Below, piece by piece: positions 24,920-32,530 of a stretch of 40,897 bases of DNA; the stretch's first letter is position 1; each line of letters opens with the position of its first letter. The notes below the pieces were generated by a model. That model was given only the letters and a program-made list of their open reading frames with translations, searched no databases and had not been told where the DNA came from. The position numbers were made by a program, and so were the translations under genes. The DNA lies in assembly GCA_944388165.1 (NCBI GenBank), contig CALXHS010000121.1:1-40897 (forward strand). The letters run 5' to 3'. This DNA comes from an uncultured Gemmiger sp. GTDB lineage: Bacteria; Bacillota; Clostridia; Oscillospirales; Ruminococcaceae.

Positions 24920-25384
24920 ATGAATAAAGCAAAAGCAAGAAAGACAGCATTGCTCCGGCGCAAGCCTCGGCAAAAATCTAGAAAAAGCAATCAAAGCAAC
25001 CGGCTTCTGTCGGCCGTTCTGCGAAGTTTCGCGGCGGGCGTGGGTACGGCAGTGGTCATTCTGTGCCTGCTTTCAGTGGTATTTGCCAACACAGCTTTGC
25101 CTTTAGGATGGATGGGGCCTGCAGCCTGTGGGGCAGCGGCTTTGGGTGCCTTTGTGTCCGGGCTGGTCATCAGCCTGGCGGTTCCGAGCTTCAAACTGTT
25201 GGCAGGAATCGGGTTCGGCGCTTTTTACTGCCTGTGCACTGTTACCGCCAGCCTGCTGGCTTCCCGTATCCCAACGGCTGACAGCGCCAATCTGTCTTTG
25301 CTGGCAGTCCTTCTGCTGGGCGCGTTGGCGGGCAGCGCAGCGGGTGCATTGCAGACCAGCGGCCAGGCGGCCGGAATGCGCTGA
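24920..25384 (+). CDS. TIGR04086-like membrane protein
   Basis: This 154-residue protein has a very basic N-terminus (about residues 1-30, MNKAKARKTALLRRKPRQ) and four hydrophobic segments (about 35-58, 62-86, 90-112 and 124-146). It matches the TIGR04086 membrane proteins found next to yajC in Clostridia, often near the SCIFF peptide genes, which are not present here. The ATG follows the yajC terminator by two bases. The stop overlaps the next start (TGATG), so the two are translated together. Function is unknown. Confidence 0.75.
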   Translation: MNKAKARKTALLRRKPRQKSRKSNQSNRLLSAVLRSFAAGVGTAVVILCLLSVVFANTALPLGWMGPAACGAAALGAFVSGLVISLAVPSFKLLAGIGFGAFYCLCTVTASLLASRIPTADSANLSLLAVLLLGALAGSAAGALQTSGQAAGMR

Positions 25385-26061
25385 TGCGGGCCACAAAAAC
25401 AGCCGCTGCGGGTGTGCTGCATCTGCCAGTGGGCAGGATGCTTGGCGCACGCCCCGCAGCGGGAACGGCTTGCGGGGATACACCTCGTGTGCACAGCACA
25501 GCCTGGCAAACAGGAGCTGCCTTTGGGGCATTGTTTTTCTTGGGATATCTTTTCGGTATCTTGAAAGGACGGCTGGGTGATTCGGATTTTGGGGCTGCGC
25601 TGGCCGCCTATTACATGGACGGAGACCACTTCTCGGTTGTTGGAACGCTGTTTTTTGATCTGTACAGCGGTGCATTTCTGCAAGCTGTTCTGGTGTTGGT
25701 TTGTGGGTTCAGCGCTATGGGGACGGCGTTGCTTGGCGGCTATTTTTGCCTACGGGGCGCGGTGATGGGCCTGTGTGCAGCCAGCGTTTTTGTGCAAGGC
25801 GGCACCCGTGCACTGGTGGTCCACTGGATGCTGACCTGCCTGCCGGATCTTGGCGTGTTTTTGGTCATGCTCTGGCTGGCATGTCAGGCCAACGCATGTG
25901 CACTGGCGCTGCTGCGCGGGATGTCTTATGGCGGGCATCTGCGGCAGGCACCGCCTCTGCGGGCTATGTTGGTGCGGTTTCTGGTGTCACTGCTGCTGGC
26001 TGCCGGGATCTGCCTGCTGGGGGCTGCCTCAGGTGTCGTCTTCGCCGGAGTCCTCCTCTGA
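25384..26061 (+). CDS. SpoIIM-like (DUF95) membrane protein, tentative
   Basis: This 225-residue protein has an N-terminal tail of about 45 residues and then about five membrane segments, with LFFDLYSGAFLQAVLVLVCG and FSAMGTALLGGYFCLRGAVM in the middle. The order of segments and the glycine-rich third span resemble stage II sporulation protein M, which in spore formers acts in engulfment with SpoIID and SpoIIP. The tail has no clear match and the RBS before the ATG is weak, so the true start may lie inside. It is coupled to the TIGR04086-like gene. Its last 33 bases overlap the end of the convergent recombinase gene. The SpoIIM name is a guess at family level. Confidence 0.5.
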   Translation: MRATKTAAAGVLHLPVGRMLGARPAAGTACGDTPRVHSTAWQTGAAFGALFFLGYLFGILKGRLGDSDFGAALAAYYMDGDHFSVVGTLFFDLYSGAFLQAVLVLVCGFSAMGTALLGGYFCLRGAVMGLCAASVFVQGGTRALVVHWMLTCLPDLGVFLVMLWLACQANACALALLRGMSYGGHLRQAPPLRAMLVRFLVSLLLAAGICLLGAASGVVFAGVLL

Positions 26062-27084
26062 GGGGGCTTGTTGAGGTGTAAATCTATGCTTGGAAAGGGG
26101 AGAGGCAGCTACTGCATCCCGCAGCTGTTGCTGGTTGATGTGGGTATAGATCTGCGTGGTGGATACATTTTCGTGGCCCAGAATCTCTTTTAAGGCCAGC
26201 ATGTCCACACCGCCCTGGTACATCAGAGTTGCGGCGGTATGACGCAGTTTATGGGGCGAATATCCACGTCCGGAAAGTCCGGCACTTTGCAGGCAGCGTT
26301 CTACGATCTGCTGCACCCGGCGTGCGGTCAGGCGTTTTCCGGTACGCTTGGATACAAACAACGCATTGGGGTCTGCCAGGTTCGGCAGTGCTGCACGGGC
26401 TGGCAGATAGTGGTCCAGGGCATCCTGGCAGGCACTGTTCAGGTAGACCAGACGCTCTTTGCCGCCTTTGCCGGTGATACGGATAGTTCCGTCTTTGAAA
26501 TCGCTGAGATTGATGGTGATGAGTTCTGCCAGTCGCATGCCGCAGTTGAGGAACATAGTCAGAATACAGAAATCCCGCTCATAAAAATCACTTTGTATAT
26601 TATTTAACAAATCGATGCTTTCATCGGCAGACAGGTATTTGGGCAACGATTTTTTTGGTGTGCCAAGGCTGATATTGGCCGTGGGATCATCGGGAATCTG
26701 GTTCATTTGGTTGCACAGATATCCGAAGAAGCCCCGCAGTGCCGATAATTTGCGGGCACGGGCCTTGGGACCGTTTTCATTGGTACGCACATAGTCCAGA
26801 TAGTTCAGGATGTCACGCTTTTGGATGGCCCGGATCTGGTCAAGGGTGATGTGCGTCAAATCAATTTTCTCGGGCTCCGTTTCCAGCGTCTGCTGGCTGC
26901 ACAATGACCAGGTGACCATCATATGGCGGAAGAATCCTCTCAGGTCCAGATAATAGCCATTGACGGTACGGGGAGACCGCAATTTGACAAAATCCAGGTA
27001 ATGGAGATATTCGATCACCGTATCCGGCACATCCAGATATGGGGCATGCCGTTCGGGATGTGCTGCGTCGATGTAGCTGCTCAT
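26029..27084 (-). CDS. Tyrosine recombinase, XerC/XerD-like
   Basis: This 351-residue recombinase has an N-terminal SAM-like core-binding domain (about residues 20-130, LRSPRTVNGYYLDLRGFF) and a C-terminal catalytic domain with the Arg of FLNCGMRLAELITI, a Lys in TGKGGKERLVYL, HKLRHTAATLMYQGG (His and Arg), GHENVSTTQIYTH (His) and the nucleophile Tyr in IYTH. All catalytic residues are present. The frame is open 63 codons further up, but the ATG at 27084 has an AAGGCGG RBS and starts the usual protein. It has its own promoter. It is probably a chromosome dimer resolution recombinase, since no mobile element is near. Integrase is the alternative. Confidence 0.9.
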   Translation of the reverse strand: MSSYIDAAHPERHAPYLDVPDTVIEYLHYLDFVKLRSPRTVNGYYLDLRGFFRHMMVTWSLCSQQTLETEPEKIDLTHITLDQIRAIQKRDILNYLDYVRTNENGPKARARKLSALRGFFGYLCNQMNQIPDDPTANISLGTPKKSLPKYLSADESIDLLNNIQSDFYERDFCILTMFLNCGMRLAELITINLSDFKDGTIRITGKGGKERLVYLNSACQDALDHYLPARAALPNLADPNALFVSKRTGKRLTARRVQQIVERCLQSAGLSGRGYSPHKLRHTAATLMYQGGVDMLALKEILGHENVSTTQIYTHINQQQLRDAVAASPLSKHRFTPQQAPSEEDSGEDDT

Positions 27085-27199
27085 AAGAAACCGCCTTTCT
27101 AGCGTATATGGGTAAAGGTATGCACATCGGTTTGGATCCATAGATAGTCTGATACAGGAAGTATTATAAAAGCCAGAAACGGCATTATCCCTTCCCTGC

Positions 27200-27227
27200 A
27201 TTTCGCTAAACTTACATTTAGCGAAAT
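27200..27227. repeat. Perfect 28-bp inverted repeat, Xer-site-like geometry
   Basis: Arms ATTTCGCTAAA and TTTAGCGAAAT of 11 bases are perfect complements around the six bases CTTACA. This 11-6-11 layout is that of dif-type Xer sites, and it sits in the leader of a Xer-like gene, 116 bases before its ATG. Its sequence does not clearly match the Firmicute dif consensus. It could instead be a repressor operator or an RNA hairpin. Confidence 0.6.
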
Positions 27228-27244
27228 AGCATATCGCGTTTTTT

Positions 27245-27273
27245 ACTATACCATGCTTTACCCTGCTTGTCAA
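27245..27273 (-). promoter_or_regulatory. Sigma-A promoter of the tyrosine recombinase gene
   Basis: On the minus strand a perfect TTGACA (27268-27273) is followed after 17 bases by TATAGT (27245-27250). It gives a leader of about 150 bases that contains the 28-bp inverted repeat. Confidence 0.85.
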
Positions 27274-27334
27274 TTCCAGCCGAAATCAGTGGCCATTATT
27301 GGGCATGGAATCTGGTGCATAACACCATTCAGCA

Positions 27335-27393
27335 CAATAAAAAACCAACCGTGGCAGCTGGCTTCGTTACAGAGCCCCTGCACGGTTGGTTTT
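27335..27393 (-). terminator. Terminator of the radA-sseB-TIM barrel gene group
   Basis: AAAACCAACCGTG (27341-27353) pairs with CACGGTTGGTTTT (27381-27393), and on the minus strand the stem is followed by a T-run. It starts 9 bases after the stop of the last gene and lies upstream of the recombinase promoter. Confidence 0.85.
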
Positions 27394-27401
27394 GTCTTTT
27401 A

Positions 27402-28328
27402 TCAGCGGTTGATGGACGAAGCCATCCGATGGTAAGTATGCCGTTCGCCGCGAATAGCAATGGAATACGCCATGATATTCTGCGGCAGCGCCATGCCCGG
27501 TACGCCGGTATCGCCGATGTGATGCAGGTCTGCCCCGGCCATCTTGCACCAAAGAGCAATCTGACGGATGGTGGCGGTATCAGCGCCTTCCTGGGATGTA
27601 CCAATGGCAGTCATCAGAAGTGCGCCGCGGCTGTGGACATACCCGGCCAGCTCATGCACGGCTTCTACCGTAATGCCCGGTACGGTGCCGGGTGCCGGAA
27701 CAAGAACGATGTCGGCTCCAGCGTCGATAAATTCTTGTGCATCCTGCTGTGTCATGATGGCGGCACCGCTCTGGGAAAGAATCCCTGCGCCGTGCATCTT
27801 GCCGGCTGCCAGGATCAGCCTGTCCCCTGCCGCTGCTTTCATCTCACGCAAGGCAGCGACAATGGCTTCGTTGGCCACGCCATTGCCGGGGTTTCCGGTA
27901 AGCAGTACCATGTCCACGCCCATATCGGCGGCTTTGAGGGCGTTTTCAGCAGTGGCCAGCCGGCCGGCCGACATCTGCCACAGCGTGCCGTCATTGGAAG
28001 CGGCCAGAACCGGGTCCACCGGCTCCAGATTGATGCCAATGACCCGTCCGGTCAGCCGTTTCAGCTCCCGGACGGTCTCTTCCGGGGCGACCTTCGGCAA
28101 GGCCTGCACCACCGGCTTCTGTACATCAAACATGTTCAGCAGCAGCACATCGGCGCCCAGGGCGGCCGCGTATTCGGCATTGGTCACATCATTCAGCAGC
28201 GGCTGGGTGATGCCGATGGTCTCGCTGACCATCACACGGCCCTCACACCCGGCCAGAGATTCCAGCAGTTCCTCTTTATTGAAAGCGGCCAGTTCACTGG
28301 CGGTGCAATCCAGCAGGCGCTTGGTCAT
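27402..28328 (-). CDS. TIM-barrel-like protein of unknown function (DUF7916-like)
   Basis: This 308-residue protein shows a regular alpha/beta pattern. It has an N-terminal KRLLDCTASELAAFNKEELL, then GADVLLLNMFDV, GRVIGINLEPVD, DMVLLTGNPGNG, DRLILAAGKMHGAG, DIVLVPAPGTVPG, ALLMTAIGTSQEG and ADLHHIGDTG, which look like successive barrel strands ending in acidic or glycine-rich loops. Members of this family have been labelled as HAD-like hydrolases, but no HAD motif is seen here; DUF7916 is the family I think it belongs to. The ATG at 28328 has GAGGAGG upstream inside the SseB-like gene's end. The stop of that gene lies 2 bases before this start. The reaction is unknown. Confidence 0.7.
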   Translation of the reverse strand: MTKRLLDCTASELAAFNKEELLESLAGCEGRVMVSETIGITQPLLNDVTNAEYAAALGADVLLLNMFDVQKPVVQALPKVAPEETVRELKRLTGRVIGINLEPVDPVLAASNDGTLWQMSAGRLATAENALKAADMGVDMVLLTGNPGNGVANEAIVAALREMKAAAGDRLILAAGKMHGAGILSQSGAAIMTQQDAQEFIDAGADIVLVPAPGTVPGITVEAVHELAGYVHSRGALLMTAIGTSQEGADTATIRQIALWCKMAGADLHHIGDTGVPGMALPQNIMAYSIAIRGERHTYHRMASSINR

Positions 28329-28330
28329 AA

Positions 28331-29242
28331 TCAATCATCCTCCTCGTCCAGGTCATCCACACGGCCTTTCCCGCGGACATAGAAAGGCTCGCTGTCCCGC
28401 ATGCCTTGCTGGCCAAGAGGAGTTTCGGAAGTGGTAATGTTCAGATTGATTTTTTTTGCCTGTACTTCCGGTGAAGACATAAAAGGACGGGCAGCCTGGG
28501 CGATGGCTGCAAACAGCTTATCGTCCTTGGGGGCATCCAGAACCAGCAGATAGAACCGGTCGGTCTCGTTCACCAGCATGATCTGCAGATAGGCCGCAGC
28601 CACACCTTCCTGCTGGGCAAACAGTTCGCACAGCGGGTCCAGCAGAGCGTCGGGATATACGGTGGGTTCCACGATCGTGACCTTGTCTCCCGGCTTGATC
28701 TGGGTCTGACGCAATCCGGCCTTGGCACGGAGCACAGCGGCATCATGCTGCTGTTTGATGGAAGCAACCATCTTGGATTCAAAGCGCAGATTGTCACCAA
28801 AGGGGTCCACCACAAAGCCTGCCACGCTGTCGTTCTGCTGCAGCATGCGGGCGTAGTCGTCAAAGCGAAGCGCCATTACCTGATTGGCGGCGTTCTGCGT
28901 CCATTTGCGCATTTCTTCTTCGTTGGTGAATGCCGGGAAGAAGGAGCGCCCATCGGAGGCCTTCAGAAGCGAGAAGGTCACACGGGTGTCCTTGGGCATT
29001 TGGATGCGGCCGTTGGCGTCCGGCTTGGGCAGCTGGCCGTTCACCTCCACTTTTGCGGGAGCCAGGAAAATGGCGCGTGTCAGTTCGTTGATCACCAGAT
29101 TCATATTCTGAGGATTATTTTCCTGCCGCAGCTTTTTGGCTGCCGCGTTCAATGCCGGGTTGGCTACCGGCTGTTTGGTTACCGGGTTCAGGATATGCCC
29201 GGCGGCCGGTTTCGGCGCGGTGGGCTGGTTGGTCTTTTTCAT
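28331..29242 (-). CDS. SseB-family protein
   Basis: This 303-residue protein has a Pro/Ala-rich N-terminal tail (about residues 1-55), an SseB N-terminal domain (about 60-165, with FSLLKASDGRSFFPAFTNEE and AGFVVDPFGDNL) and a C-terminal SseB-like domain (about 185-275, with YPDALLDPLCELFAQQEGV and AYLQIMLVN). In E. coli, SseB overexpression alters serine sensitivity; the biochemical role is not known. The ATG at 29242 has GAAGGAG 6 bases upstream; an in-frame start 9 codons earlier is less likely. It ends in an acidic tail (DDLDEEDD). It lies between radA and the TIM-barrel gene, probably in one operon. Confidence 0.78.
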   Translation of the reverse strand: MKKTNQPTAPKPAAGHILNPVTKQPVANPALNAAAKKLRQENNPQNMNLVINELTRAIFLAPAKVEVNGQLPKPDANGRIQMPKDTRVTFSLLKASDGRSFFPAFTNEEEMRKWTQNAANQVMALRFDDYARMLQQNDSVAGFVVDPFGDNLRFESKMVASIKQQHDAAVLRAKAGLRQTQIKPGDKVTIVEPTVYPDALLDPLCELFAQQEGVAAAYLQIMLVNETDRFYLLVLDAPKDDKLFAAIAQAARPFMSSPEVQAKKINLNITTSETPLGQQGMRDSEPFYVRGKGRVDDLDEEDD

Positions 29243-29291
29243 GATTGCGCTCCTTCTCGATTGATACATATCACGTTGTATTTACACAGAT

Positions 29292-30692
29292 TCAGTCTTT
29301 CAGCTTGATGGCATTGACGGCTTCCCGCAGGTAGGATACCCCCACCAGACGCAGCCCCGGGAACTGGCGCTGATCCAGCATTTTCAGATTGTGCTTGGGG
29401 ATAATGGCGGTATCGAATCCCACACGCTGGGCTTCCCGCAGGCGGGTCTCCAGGTGCGGTACACTGCGCACTTCCCCGCCCAAACCCACTTCTCCGATAG
29501 CCAGGGTCTTTTCCGCAATGGGCAGGTCAAGAAGACTGGACGCCATAGCCAGACAGGCTGGCAGGTCACAGGCGGTCTCGTCCAGGCGCAGGCCGCCAAC
29601 CACGTTCAGGTACACATCCTGGTTGCCGAAGAAATGTCCCGTGCGCTTTTCCAGAACAGCCAGAAGCAGATACATGCGGTTGTAGTCAAAGCCGCTGGCG
29701 GTACGCCGGGGGCTGGGGAAAGATGTCTTGGTCACAAGGGCCTGCAGTTCGCCCAGCACCGGACGGGTACCTTCCATCACACAGGCTACGCAGGTGCCGC
29801 TGATGCCAAGGGGACGGCCTTCCAGCATGACCTTGGAGGGATTCTCGATCTGTTCCAGGCCACGGCCGGTCATATCAAACATGCCGATTTCATTGGTGGA
29901 GCCGTAACGGTTCTTCACCGCCCGCAGCACACGGTACGGCAAGGTTTTGTCCCCCTCAAAATACAGCACCGTATCTACGATGTGTTCCATGACCTTGGGG
30001 CCGGCAATGGCGCCGTCCTTGTTCACATGCCCCACAATAAAGGTGGGGATTTCGTAGGTCTTGGCCACGTTGAGGAACCGGGCGGTGCTCTCCTTGACCT
30101 GGGACACCGTACCGGAAGAAGAGGCAATGTCGGTGCAGCGCATAGTCTGGATGGAGTCTATCACCACCAAGTCGGGTTTGAGCTGCTCGATCAGGCCGCA
30201 GATCTCGTCCACATCGCTTTCCGCTACCAGGGAGATATTGTCCTGAGGAACATCCAGACGCACCGCCCGCAGCTTGATCTGACGCACCGATTCTTCGCCG
30301 GTGACATACAGCACTGACTTTGTACGGGAAACCTCACCGCACAGCTGCAGCAGGATGGTGGATTTGCCGATACCCGGTTCGCCGCCGATAAGGGTGACAC
30401 TACCGATAACGATGCCGCCGCCCAGCACCCGGTCCAGTTCCCCGATGCCGGTAACGATACGGCTTTTTTCCTCGGTGGTGCTGACCACGCTGAGTTTGAG
30501 GGGCATCAGGCTGGTTTGACCGGGCGTGCGGGCCGGAGCGGAAGCCTTGCCGGAAGATTTGGAGGGTTCCGCCACCACATCTTCGGTCATGGTGTTCCAG
30601 GCTCCGCAGGAAGGGCAGCGTCCCAGCCACCGTGGGCTGGTCTCCCCGCATTGGGTGCAAACATAAATGGTTTTCAGTTTGTCTTTCGGCAT
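29292..30692 (-). CDS. radA: DNA repair protein RadA
   Basis: This 466-residue protein has an N-terminal zinc finger (Cys12, Cys15, Cys26 and Cys29, in CTQCGETSPRWLGRCPSCG), a RecA-like ATPase domain with Walker A GGEPGIGKST near residue 105 and Walker B LVVIDSIQT, the RadA motif KNRYGSTNEIG, and a C-terminal Lon-like domain (about 290-450). RadA is a hexameric motor that helps branch migration in recombination. The RBS (GGGAGGG) and a sigma-A promoter lie upstream. The gene heads a likely three-gene unit with the SseB-like and TIM-barrel genes. Full length and typical. Confidence 0.97.
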   Translation of the reverse strand: MPKDKLKTIYVCTQCGETSPRWLGRCPSCGAWNTMTEDVVAEPSKSSGKASAPARTPGQTSLMPLKLSVVSTTEEKSRIVTGIGELDRVLGGGIVIGSVTLIGGEPGIGKSTILLQLCGEVSRTKSVLYVTGEESVRQIKLRAVRLDVPQDNISLVAESDVDEICGLIEQLKPDLVVIDSIQTMRCTDIASSSGTVSQVKESTARFLNVAKTYEIPTFIVGHVNKDGAIAGPKVMEHIVDTVLYFEGDKTLPYRVLRAVKNRYGSTNEIGMFDMTGRGLEQIENPSKVMLEGRPLGISGTCVACVMEGTRPVLGELQALVTKTSFPSPRRTASGFDYNRMYLLLAVLEKRTGHFFGNQDVYLNVVGGLRLDETACDLPACLAMASSLLDLPIAEKTLAIGEVGLGGEVRSVPHLETRLREAQRVGFDTAIIPKHNLKMLDQRQFPGLRLVGVSYLREAVNAIKLKD

Positions 30693-30721
30693 GGCTCGCC
30701 CTCCCCTGTTGTATCTTGTTT

Positions 30722-30750
30722 ATTATAGCCTAAAACAGACACAGGAGCAA
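30722..30750 (-). promoter_or_regulatory. Sigma-A promoter of radA
   Basis: On the minus strand TTGCTC (30745-30750) and perfect TATAAT (30722-30727) are 17 bases apart. The radA start codon is about 30 bases after the -10 box. Confidence 0.75.
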
Positions 30751-30784
30751 GGGCCGATGGATTTTGGGCATCAAGAGGAAGATC

Positions 30785-31165
30785 TTATTTTTCAGCGGAA
30801 AACTGATAGGCCTGCTGCACCCAGTTCAGGAGTTCTTCGTCGATTTCCTTTACATCCGACACCAGAACATGGTGAGTCCAGCGGCGGGGGCTGGCCTCCA
30901 CAGCAGCGTCGATGCGCGGGGATTCCAGTGGATGGTCCAGCCCGAAAGTGACAACGATATATACCGGCGGGCGCTGCCTGGCCTTTCGGACTTTCAGGAA
31001 AGAGACACAGGCAAACACATACCGGTTGGAATAGGTGATCTGGGTTTTCTGTACCCGCACAGAGAACTCCCCTACTTTCTGCTGCAGACGCCCTTCAAAG
31101 GCTTCAAAAAGAGGAAGCGCGGCAGGGTTCTGACCAAAGAAAAACAGTGCATCCTGATTTATCAT
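30785..31165 (-). CDS. DUF5655-like small protein
   Basis: This 126-residue soluble protein contains ALFFFGQNPAALPLFEAFEG and VRVQKTQITYSNRYVFACVS, then VYIVVTFGLD and the pair RRWTHHVLVS. This pattern fits DUF5655, a family related to the small YdhG/YjbR-like folds, with unknown function. It sits alone between tyrS and radA on the same strand; the ATG has a GGGG-type RBS. No partner can be named. The family call rests on the KTQI-Y pattern and the length. Confidence 0.65.
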   Translation of the reverse strand: MINQDALFFFGQNPAALPLFEAFEGRLQQKVGEFSVRVQKTQITYSNRYVFACVSFLKVRKARQRPPVYIVVTFGLDHPLESPRIDAAVEASPRRWTHHVLVSDVKEIDEELLNWVQQAYQFSAEK

Positions 31166-31202
31166 GGTATCCCCTTCTTTATACGGAATCGGGTGTTACA
31201 GC

Positions 31203-31243
31203 AAAAGCCGCCCCGCGGCATCAACACGCGGAGCGGCCTGGCA
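31203..31243 (-). terminator. Terminator of tyrS
   Basis: On the minus strand GCCGCTCCGCG pairs with CGCGGGGCGGC with one mismatch around about 9 bases, and is followed by TTTTGC. It begins about 30 bases after the tyrS stop. The T-run is short. Confidence 0.65.
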
Positions 31244-31273
31244 CGGTGAAGCCGACCGCCTTTCAGCAGGCGA

Positions 31274-32494
31274 TCACAGCATCACTTTATGGTAGACTTT
31301 CTTGCCCTTTTTGATCACCACGCCGGCTTTCAGCGTGTCCACGGTCAGGGCGGTGGCGGGATCGGTGACCTTTTCACCGTCCAGCAGAACGCCGCCCTGC
31401 TGGATCAGCTGGCGGGCTTCACGGTTGGAAGAGCACAGACCGGCAGCCACCATGGCAGCCAGCAGGCCAACCTTGCCGTCCTTCACCAACGCTTCGTCCA
31501 GCACGGTGGAGGGCATGTGTTCCTGGTCGGCAGCGCCGCTGAACAGGCCGCGGGCGGTCTCCTGGGCTTTGGTGGCTTCCTCTTCGCCGTGGACCATCTT
31601 GGTCAGCTCGAAGGCCAGAATCTCCTTGGCCTTGTTCAGCTGCTCACCCTGCCAGTGGTCCATCTCATCGATCTGTTCCAGCGGCAGGAAGGTCAGCATG
31701 CGGATGCATTTGAGCACGTCGGCGTCGCCCACGTTGCGCCAGTACTGGTAGAACTCGAAGGGGCTGGTCTTGTTGGGGTCGAGCCAGACGGCGTTGCCGG
31801 CGGTCTTGCCCATCTTCTTGCCCTGAGAGTCGGTGAGCAGGGTGATGGTCATGGCATAGGCATCCTTGCCCAGCTTGCGGCGGATGAGCTCGGTGCCGCC
31901 CAGCATGTTGGACCACTGATCATCGCCGCCGAACTGCATGTTGCAGCCGTAATGCTGGTACAGGTGGTAGAAGTCGTAGCTCTGCATGATCATGTAGTTG
32001 AACTCCAGGAAGGAGAGCCCCTTCTCCATGCGCTGCTTGTAGCATTCGGCACGCAGCATGTTGTTCACGCTGAAGCAGGCGCCCACCTCGCGCAGCAGGT
32101 CCACATAGTTCAGTTTCAGCAGCCATTCGGCGTTGTTCAGCATCATGGCCTTGCCCTCGCCGAACTCAATGAAACGCTCCATCTGGCGCTTGAAGCACTC
32201 GGCGTTGTGAGCGATATCTTCCATAGTCAGCATCTTGCGCATATCGGTACGGCCGGAGGGGTCGCCGATCATGGTGGTGCCGCCGCCGATCAGCGCGATG
32301 GGCTTGTTGCCCGCCATCTGCAGGCGCTTCATCAGGGTCAGGGCCATGAAGTGGCCGGCGGTCAGGCTGTCGGCGGTGCAGTCAAAGCCGATGTAGAAAG
32401 TGGCCTTGCCGTTGTTGATGACGTCACGGATCTCGTCCTCGTCCGTAACCTGCGCGATCAGGCCGCGCGCTTTCAGTTCTTCGTAGATCGTCAT
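31274..32494 (-). CDS. tyrS: Tyrosyl-tRNA synthetase
   Basis: This 406-residue class I synthetase charges tRNA-Tyr. The catalytic domain shows the ATP region GFDCTADSLTAGHFMALTLM, GGGTTMIGDPSGRTDMRK, the tyrosine-binding QSYDFYHLYQHYGCNMQFGG and GGDDQWSNMLGG, and the KMSKS-like loop KKMGKT. A C-terminal S4-like RNA-binding domain follows (about residues 335-400, GLCSSNREARQLIQQGGV). The usual HIGH reads TAGH, so its first histidine is a threonine. The gene is preceded by a T-box leader with a tyrosine (UAC) specifier, so it is controlled by uncharged tRNA-Tyr. Confidence 0.96.
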   Translation of the reverse strand: MTIYEELKARGLIAQVTDEDEIRDVINNGKATFYIGFDCTADSLTAGHFMALTLMKRLQMAGNKPIALIGGGTTMIGDPSGRTDMRKMLTMEDIAHNAECFKRQMERFIEFGEGKAMMLNNAEWLLKLNYVDLLREVGACFSVNNMLRAECYKQRMEKGLSFLEFNYMIMQSYDFYHLYQHYGCNMQFGGDDQWSNMLGGTELIRRKLGKDAYAMTITLLTDSQGKKMGKTAGNAVWLDPNKTSPFEFYQYWRNVGDADVLKCIRMLTFLPLEQIDEMDHWQGEQLNKAKEILAFELTKMVHGEEEATKAQETARGLFSGAADQEHMPSTVLDEALVKDGKVGLLAAMVAAGLCSSNREARQLIQQGGVLLDGEKVTDPATALTVDTLKAGVVIKKGKKVYHKVML

Positions 32495-32530
32495 GGGTTC
32501 AAACTACCTCCCGTTTTGTGCGGCAAGAGC

